From contig NZ_FNZF01000006.1 of assembly GCF_900109165.1 (NCBI RefSeq), positions 19,124-83,123 on the forward strand: DNA of 64,000 bases. The letters are read 5' to 3'. The DNA is from Bhargavaea ginsengi. Its GTDB lineage: Bacteria; Bacillota; Bacilli; Bacillales_A; Planococcaceae. Below are positions 59,865 through 64,000 of the stretch, one piece after another (the first letter of the stretch is position 1; the number at the start of each line of letters is the position of its first letter). The notes beneath the pieces were generated by a model. That model had not been told where the DNA came from, made no database searches, and worked only from the letters and a program-made list of their open reading frames with translations. The position numbers and the translations under genes were made by a program.

Positions 59865-59899
59865 AGCACGCCGGGGAAAGGATCCCGGCGTGCTTTATT
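59864..59899. terminator. Terminator between convergent genes
   Basis: AAGCACGCCGGG / CCCGGCGTGCTT stem with 8-base loop; T-rich flanks toward the methyltransferase side. Confidence 0.88.
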
Positions 59900-59909
59900 A
59901 TTGTCCGAT

Positions 59910-60482
59910 TCAAGCGGCTCTTTTCTCCATTCCGGCAATGCCGGATTTCTTTTTATAATCTGCGAGCAGCCATACGTTCAGCGCGGCCAGAAGGATTAGG
60001 AAAGCGAGGGGGACAGTCCACAGGCTGTCCGGCGCGGCTGCCCAACCTACAAGGGTGGATACAATCGCCATGACCGGGGCCATAATGTAATAGGCTTTTG
60101 TGTCATACAGCCAGCCGTACGGGAGGAAGTGCGCCCCGGCTATCACGGCAAAGACAAACACCATCGCTTCAGGACGGCTTCCGAGAGCCCAGAAGACGAG
60201 CGGGAAATAGGCGAACTGGGCAAGGTTGCACACCAGTCCGAGGCTGCCGAGAGGGTTGTCTTCTGATTTCCAGTCGGCTTTCAGCAGGCCGGCTAGTCCG
60301 ATGGCTACCGGAAACAGGAGGCCGGTCAGCGCGAGAAGGGCAATGTTCTGGAGCCGGAGCTCGATCGGCAATAAAAAGGCGGCAGTGATCAGCGTCCAGA
60401 CAACGATTCCGGAAAGCAGGAACGGCAGCCCGTTTTTGTTGCGCAGTGCAAGATCTTGCTTCAGCGATTGCAGATCCATCAT
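59910..60482 (-). CDS. DUF7010-like membrane protein
   Basis: A 190-residue protein with about six membrane spans, starting MMDLQSLKQDLALRNKNGLPF, and with GLLFPVAIGLAGLL, LAQFAYFPLVFWALG and PYGWLYDTKAYYIMAP. The length and pattern agree with the DUF7010 family; function unknown. GGGGGGATTT precedes two adjacent ATGs (60482 and 60479); either may be used. Stands next to the SGNH hydrolase gene on the same strand but with 32 bases between. Confidence 0.75.
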   Translation of the reverse strand: MMDLQSLKQDLALRNKNGLPFLLSGIVVWTLITAAFLLPIELRLQNIALLALTGLLFPVAIGLAGLLKADWKSEDNPLGSLGLVCNLAQFAYFPLVFWALGSRPEAMVFVFAVIAGAHFLPYGWLYDTKAYYIMAPVMAIVSTLVGWAAAPDSLWTVPLAFLILLAALNVWLLADYKKKSGIAGMEKRAA

Positions 60483-60514
60483 AAATCCCCCCAGTGTGAT
60501 TTCCCCCAAAATCC

Positions 60515-61306
60515 TTACTTGGCAGTGAGATGAGGCCAGATGACTTCCGCCCAGAGTGAATATCCGAGATCGTTAGGATGAATACCATCTTTCAATGTTT
60601 CCGGCAGCTCGATCCCCCGCTGCTCCATAAGCGAGAGCATTTCATCATGAATGTTAATGTATGCCCAGCCTTTTTCCCCGATGAAGGTTTGCGTGCCATA
60701 GATATAGTCGGTGAAGCGAAGGCCAAGTGCGTTCACCGGCGGGCCGAATTTGTTTTCGGTGATCGGGTTCGGCGAGATGAAGAGGATCCGTGCTTCAGGC
60801 AGCGCCTCCGAGTAAAGGGCGTGCAGCTGTTCCAGTGATGCATAGGTGTCTTCAAGTGAGACATTCTTATTATGATTGTTGATGACGGACGTTTCGATAA
60901 TGAGGACATCCGGACGTCCTGCGATAATCGGACCGGTCACTTCGTCTTCCAGAATCCTGACGGAGGTGTAGCCCGAGTGTCCGTGGTTTTCAATTTTTAG
61001 GGTCTTTAGTGACGGATAGGCTGTGCGCAGGTGTGCCTGTGTAAGCGCACGCCATGTTTTGGACTGGTTGGAAGCGCCGGAACCTTTCGTGACACTGCTG
61101 CCGGTGACGGCCATGCGTGCTTCACCGGTCGTGAGCGCACGGAAAACAAGATAATCCGCGACAGGCTGGCCAGGGTTTTTCAGCGGGTCGACCGATTCGA
61201 CCTTTACGACGTCGGCAGATGCCTTGCCGCCTTTTCCTTCCGGCCGGAATAGGAGCAGGAGCACGCCCGCTGCGGCCAGCAGCAAAAAGAACTTGACCTG
61301 TTTCAT
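60515..61306 (-). CDS. SGNH/GDSL hydrolase-family protein
   Basis: A 263-residue protein with an N-terminal membrane anchor (KFFLLLAAAGVLLLLF) and an SGNH-fold body. The catalytic Ser lies in VTGSSVTKGSG near residue 72; the Gly of block II in the HGHSG region, Asn of block III in ETSVINNHN, and the catalytic Asp/His pair in DGIHPNDLGYSLWAE. So it is a probable extracellular esterase or acetylhydrolase. Its ATG overlaps the stop of the MazG-like gene (ATGA). Confidence 0.82.
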   Translation of the reverse strand: MKQVKFFLLLAAAGVLLLLFRPEGKGGKASADVVKVESVDPLKNPGQPVADYLVFRALTTGEARMAVTGSSVTKGSGASNQSKTWRALTQAHLRTAYPSLKTLKIENHGHSGYTSVRILEDEVTGPIIAGRPDVLIIETSVINNHNKNVSLEDTYASLEQLHALYSEALPEARILFISPNPITENKFGPPVNALGLRFTDYIYGTQTFIGEKGWAYINIHDEMLSLMEQRGIELPETLKDGIHPNDLGYSLWAEVIWPHLTAK

Positions 61307-61614
61307 TCGTGCCCACCCGCCGGGACCGGGTACTTGAGTGCGTTTTTTTGGAGTTTCTCACGCGCGGCACCGTCCAGGTCAAAGCCTGCGACATCTGCCA
61401 GCTGCAGCAGGTAGATATAGACATCTGCCGCTTCTTCCATGATGCCATCGCGGTTTTGTTCGACAGCCTGCTTGCCCGGCAGCCACTGGAAATGTTCCAG
61501 AAGTTCGGATGCCTCAAGCGCGACGGAGATGGCAAGGTTCCGTGCATCACGGTTGCCGTCCGTCCAGCCGCGGGCTTTATTGAAGTCGAGGATCTCCTCG
61601 GTGAGTGTCTTCAT
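61303..61614 (-). CDS. MazG-like nucleotide pyrophosphohydrolase
   Basis: A 103-residue all-helical protein with the MazG-type metal site EASELLEHFQW and EEAADVYIYLLQLAD, the EExxE and ExxD pattern that holds Mg2+ for hydrolysis of nucleoside triphosphates to monophosphates (dCTP-type house-cleaning enzymes, as in RS21-C6). Short form with one domain. It is first in a two-gene unit with the SGNH hydrolase; RBS GGGGGAAAC. Divergent from the 3-methyladenine glycosylase gene. Confidence 0.85.
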   Translation of the reverse strand: MKTLTEEILDFNKARGWTDGNRDARNLAISVALEASELLEHFQWLPGKQAVEQNRDGIMEEAADVYIYLLQLADVAGFDLDGAAREKLQKNALKYPVPAGGHE

Positions 61615-61715
61615 GGTGGATGTTTCCCCCTAAATCTGTTTGATTTGAGTATAACCGAAATCGGGTAGACAATGAATGGAAGAATGTTTCGTTTTCATGA
61701 AAGGAAGGGTGACAA

Positions 61716-62309
61716 ATGTACAGGCCGATCGATCCGGATTTTTTCAACCAGCCTGTTCTGGAACTGGCGCCCGCGCTGCTCGGACAGTACATCGTTCACG
61801 AGACGCCGGAGGGCCTTGTTGCCGCGCGGATCGTTGAGACGGAGGCCTACCACGGACCGGAAGACCGTGCGGCCCACAGCTTCAACAACCGCCGGACAAA
61901 GCGGACGGATGTGATGTTTGCGGACCCCGGCCGCATTTATACGTACCAGATGCACACCCATACGCTCATGAATGTAGTGGCTGGGGAGGAGGGGACCCCG
62001 CATGCGGTCCTGATCCGCGGAGCGGAGCCCGTCGAAGGGCTTGAGCTCATGCAGGACCGGCGGGGGTGGCATCTGAAGATTTCTGATCTCACGAACGGAC
62101 CGGGCAAGCTGTCGAAGGCGCTCGGCGTCACGATGGAGTCATACGGCGGCCTCTGGTACGAGGAACCGCTTTTTATCGCGCCCGGGCCGGGCCTTGGCGG
62201 AGAATTGCAGGCAGGCCCGAGGGTCGGTATCGGGAACTCGGGGGAAGCCGTCCACTATCCTTGGCGTTTTTTCGAAAAGGGAAATACGTTCGTCTCGAAG
62301 TATCGCTGA
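61716..62309 (+). CDS. 3-methyladenine DNA glycosylase, AAG/Mpg family
   Basis: A 197-residue base-excision enzyme that removes alkylated purines. The pattern of the family is clear: LLGQYIVHETPEG, ARIVETEAYHGPEDRAAHS with the catalytic Glu and the intercalating Tyr region, RIYTYQMHTHTLMNVVAG, VLIRGAEPVEG, TNGPGKLSKALGV, and the C-terminal RVGIGNSGEAVHYPWRF. RBS GGAAGGGTG before the ATG. Single gene. Confidence 0.92.
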   Translation: MYRPIDPDFFNQPVLELAPALLGQYIVHETPEGLVAARIVETEAYHGPEDRAAHSFNNRRTKRTDVMFADPGRIYTYQMHTHTLMNVVAGEEGTPHAVLIRGAEPVEGLELMQDRRGWHLKISDLTNGPGKLSKALGVTMESYGGLWYEEPLFIAPGPGLGGELQAGPRVGIGNSGEAVHYPWRFFEKGNTFVSKYR

Positions 62310-62369
62310 TGTTTAAGTGAGGATGAGACGGGAAGAGTAGAAAGGGACATTCATAAAGGAGTGATCAGA

Positions 62370-62888
62370 TTGGCTAAGATTGCAACGGTCATCACAGACA
62401 TGTTTGAGGACAGCGAGTACACGGACCCGGCGAAAGCGTTCAAGGACGCGGGCCATGAAGTGGTCACGATCGAGAAGGAAGCCGGCAAGACTGTAGAAGG
62501 CAAGCAGGGCCAGGCAAAGGTCACTGTCGACAAGGGAATCGGTGAAGTCAGCGCTTCCGATTACGACGCGCTCTTCATCCCCGGCGGATTCTCACCCGAC
62601 CAGCTCCGTGCGGACGAGCGTTTTGTCAGCTTTGCAAAAGAGTTCATGGACGCCAAGAAACCGGTACTGGCCATCTGCCATGGACCGCAGCTCCTGATTA
62701 CGGCGAAGGCGCTGGAAGGTCGCAAGGCGACCGGCTACACATCGATTGCGCAGGACATGAAGTATGCCGGCGTGAACTTCGAGGACTCCGAAGTCGTCGT
62801 TTGCCAGGACCAGCTCGTCACGAGCCGCAACCCGGATGATATTCCGGCATTTAACCGCGAGTCTCTGCGGGTGCTGGAAGGAAAATAA
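62370..62888 (+). CDS. PfpI/DJ-1 family (YraA/YfkM-like) protein
   Basis: A 172-residue protein of the class I glutamine amidotransferase-like fold. The nucleophile Cys is in LAICHGPQLLI near residue 104 with the elbow AICHGP, and the acidic Glu in FEDSEYTDP near the N-terminus; it resembles B. subtilis YraA/YfkM, general stress proteins with protease or deglycase annotation. TTG start at 62370 six bases after AAAGGAGTG; the frame is open slightly further upstream. Terminator follows. Confidence 0.88.
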   Translation: MAKIATVITDMFEDSEYTDPAKAFKDAGHEVVTIEKEAGKTVEGKQGQAKVTVDKGIGEVSASDYDALFIPGGFSPDQLRADERFVSFAKEFMDAKKPVLAICHGPQLLITAKALEGRKATGYTSIAQDMKYAGVNFEDSEVVVCQDQLVTSRNPDDIPAFNRESLRVLEGK

Positions 62889-62899
62889 GATCTGATTAT

Positions 62900-62930
62900 G
62901 AAGCGCGCCCTCCGTGGCGCGCTTTTTTGG
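62900..62930 (+). terminator. Terminator of the PfpI-like gene
   Basis: GCGCGCC / GGCGCGC stem with CTCCGT loop and TTTTTT. Confidence 0.88.
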
Positions 62931-62945
62931 TGGGTGAAAAGCGGG

Positions 62946-63097
62946 AGCGCACTTAGGACTCGTCTGAGCGCGCATAGGATTGCGGAAAGCGCGCATAGAA
63001 TCGCCAGAAGCGCTCATAGGACTTCGATAAGCGCACATAGAACCTCGCTGAGCGCACATAGAACTGCCGGAAGCGCACATAGAAATCTATGTGCGCT
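62946..63097. repeat. Intergenic phased array A7, 7 units of 21 bp plus one inverted copy
   Basis: AGCGC starts at 62946, 62967, 62988, 63009, 63030, 63051 and 63072: seven copies at an exact 21-base step. The core is AGCGCACATAGAA (the first copy AGCGCACTTAGGA), with 8-base variable spacers. The last copy is followed by its own reverse complement (TCTATGTGCGCT, 63086-63097), so 63072-63097 forms a perfect 12-bp hairpin. It sits between the PfpI terminator and the arsR promoter. Confidence 0.93.
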
Positions 63098-63112
63098 CAT
63101 AATTGATATCAT

Positions 63113-63128
63113 ATAAGCATTGACTTAT
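63113..63128. promoter_or_regulatory. Candidate ArsR operator
   Basis: ATAAG-CATTGA-CTTAT is an inverted repeat that overlaps the -35 box of the arsR promoter, as expected for an ArsR-family autorepressor site. The arms are short, so this is a candidate only. Confidence 0.4.
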
Positions 63129-63149
63129 GCATCTGCTAACCAATACAAT
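63120..63149 (+). promoter_or_regulatory. Promoter of the arsR-arsB operon
   Basis: TTGACT (63120-63125), 18-base spacer, TACAAT (63144-63149), 31 bases before the GTG start. Confidence 0.65.
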
Positions 63150-63180
63150 AAACCGGTATTCTTTTATTGGAGGGATTCCG

Positions 63181-63513
63181 GTGGAACTGACGGAACTGGA
63201 AACATTCTTGAAAGCTGCGGGCGACGGCTCACGGCTGAAAATATTACAGCAGCTCACTTCCGGTCCGGTGTGTGTCTGTGACCTGACGCCGCTTGTCGGG
63301 CTGACGCAGCCGGCGGTGAGCCAGCATCTGAAGCGGCTGAAGGATGCCGGTATCGTAACCGGAGAAAAGCGTGGCCGCTGGACATTCTGGTCGCTTGATC
63401 AGTTGCATCCGCTGCACGATATCATGGTCGGTCTGCTATCCAGGGTGCCGGCACCCGGGCGGACGGTCGCCGACCTTGAAGCAGCCGGTGAGAAAGGATG
63501 CTGCGGGGTATGA
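63181..63513 (+). CDS. arsR: ArsR-family metalloregulator
   Basis: A 110-residue winged-helix repressor. The recognition helix region has [20 protein letters not shown]; the metal-responsive CxC of arsenic sensors is present as Cys31 and Cys33 (PVCVCDL), and a CC pair ends the protein (residues 107-108). GTG start at 63181, six bases after GGAGGG. Its stop overlaps the ATG of the arsB gene, so the pair is one transcript. As(III)/Sb(III) would release it from DNA. Confidence 0.88.
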   Translation: MELTELETFLKAAGDGSRLKILQQLTSGPVCVCDLTPLVGLTQPAVSQHLKRLKDAGIVTGEKRGRWTFWSLDQLHPLHDIMVGLLSRVPAPGRTVADLEAAGEKGCCGV

Positions 63514-64000
63514 TGGCCTGGCTTGCAGCACTCATTTTCCTTGTCACGCTCGTATTCGTGATCTGGCAGCCGAAGGGACTGTCGATCGGCTGGTCTGCGA
63601 TTGCCGGAGCAATCGTCGCACTCCTGGCCGGCGTCGTCAGCCTGCAGGATGTGTGGGATGTGACGGGCATCGTCTGGAATGCGACGCTCACCTTCGTCGC
63701 GCTGATCCTGATTTCACTCATCCTCGATGAGATCGGCTTCTTTGAATGGGCGGCGCTTCATATGGCGCGTTTCGCTAAAGGGAGCGGGCTCCGGATGTTC
63801 TTCCTCGTCACGCTGTTGGGTGCAATCGTTGCGGCACTGTTCGCCAATGACGGAGCGGCACTGATCATCACGCCGATTGTGCTGGCGATGATGCGGGCGC
63901 TCGACTTCAAGGACAAACTCATTTTGCCGTTCATCATGGCTTCGGGATTCATCGCCGATACCGCGTCGTTGCCGCTCGTCATCTCAAACCTGGTGAACAT
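63510..64000 (+). CDS. arsB: Arsenite efflux permease ArsB, N-terminal part
   Basis: The first 163 codons of an ion-transporter-superfamily permease that expels arsenite/antimonite; the rest lies beyond the window. Features seen: about five hydrophobic spans, [36 protein letters not shown] and the [19 protein letters not shown] stretch with [15 protein letters not shown] at the end, all typical of ArsB. The ATG at 63510 overlaps the arsR stop (ATGA); a second ATG follows directly. Cut at the window edge, so length cannot be judged. Confidence 0.9.
   Translation, partial: MMAWLAALIFLVTLVFVIWQPKGLSIGWSAIAGAIVALLAGVVSLQDVWDVTGIVWNATLTFVALILISLILDEIGFFEWAALHMARFAKGSGLRMFFLVTLLGAIVAALFANDGAALIITPIVLAMMRALDFKDKLILPFIMASGFIADTASLPLVISNLVN

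Noticed and set aside
13331-63097. Possible CRISPR arrays at the phased repeats
   Set aside because: Units are only 20-21 bases with 7-10-base spacers, far shorter than CRISPR repeats and spacers, and no cas gene is in the window.
62898-63116. Possible protein gene with an SAHRTxx heptad repeat across array A7
   Set aside because: Starts inside the PfpI terminator, has no ribosome binding site, and its repeat is explained by the 21-base DNA period.

Overview
The window reads as chromosomal DNA of a GC-rich, low-copy-repeat member of the Bacillales. Strong AAAGGAGG-type ribosome binding sites, frequent TTG/GTG starts, lipoproteins with LxAC lipoboxes, and close relatives of Bacillus subtilis genes (ylbC, yuaF-floT, yerD, yngI, yclNOPQ, ydhG, ydaT, hflX) all fit. 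A Planococcaceae genome (Bhargavaea/Planococcus-like) is my best inference from the gene set and base composition; no rRNA or other marker in the window proves it. I see no tRNA, rRNA, prophage, insertion sequence or CRISPR array.

Layout. 0-5.3 kb: a Cu/Zn superoxide dismutase lipoprotein, a CAP-domain protein, a bile-acid/sodium-symporter-like carrier, a DUF3298 protein and a zinc alcohol dehydrogenase. 5.3-9.1 kb: a run of short genes including five membrane proteins of 31-62 residues, a pentapeptide-repeat protein, a DUF1801 protein, a HIT hydrolase and an EamA exporter. 9.1-15.1 kb: an orphan pair of peptide-type ABC permeases, an MMPL exporter, divergent carD-like and marR-like genes sharing one palindrome, and a cold-shock protein. 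15.3-17.6 kb: the nfeD-flotillin operon behind a sigma-W-type promoter. 18-24.7 kb: an ABC/FtsX export pair, fumC, a PCYCGC lipoprotein, a Dph6-like ATPase with a TPR partner and an XRE regulator. 24.8-37.4 kb: purine nucleoside phosphorylase, a methyltransferase, a nitroreductase divergent from a YerD-like FMN glutamate-synthase protein, an acyl-CoA synthetase with a cre-like site, proline (PutP) and BCCT osmolyte transporters, and HflX. 37.4-45.1 kb: a complete oligopeptide/dipeptide ABC system with two duplicated binding proteins, each behind a promoter carrying a CodY-like box. 45.3-53.2 kb: a permease, a multidrug-type ABC exporter, a DUF6612 lipoprotein and a Fur-box-controlled yclNOPQ siderophore uptake operon. 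53.3-64 kb: PAP2 phosphatase, a cysteine-free uracil-DNA-glycosylase-like protein, a PAS-GGDEF-EAL protein, ZIP metal transporter, an NaiP-like MFS carrier, small conserved genes, 3-methyladenine glycosylase, a PfpI protease-like protein, and arsR followed by an arsB gene cut by the window end.

The most unusual signal is a family of seven intergenic tandem arrays (about 1-59, 13334-13455, 18173-18250, 22058-22216, 22927-22990, 59122-59256, 62946-63097). Each has its own sequence word of about 10-14 bases separated by variable spacers, yet five of the seven keep an exact 21-base period (two helical turns, seven codons); the other two run at about 20. Each array lies in the non-coding stretch upstream of a gene, most of them just after a terminator. 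One array has four forward and four inverted copies. I know of no described system that matches this and treat it as the main lead. Other regulatory finds are a 19-base palindrome holding both -35 boxes of divergent promoters, a leader ORF before the siderophore operon, a hairpin that hides a Shine-Dalgarno sequence, and an operator-like dyad over the -10 box of the MFS gene.
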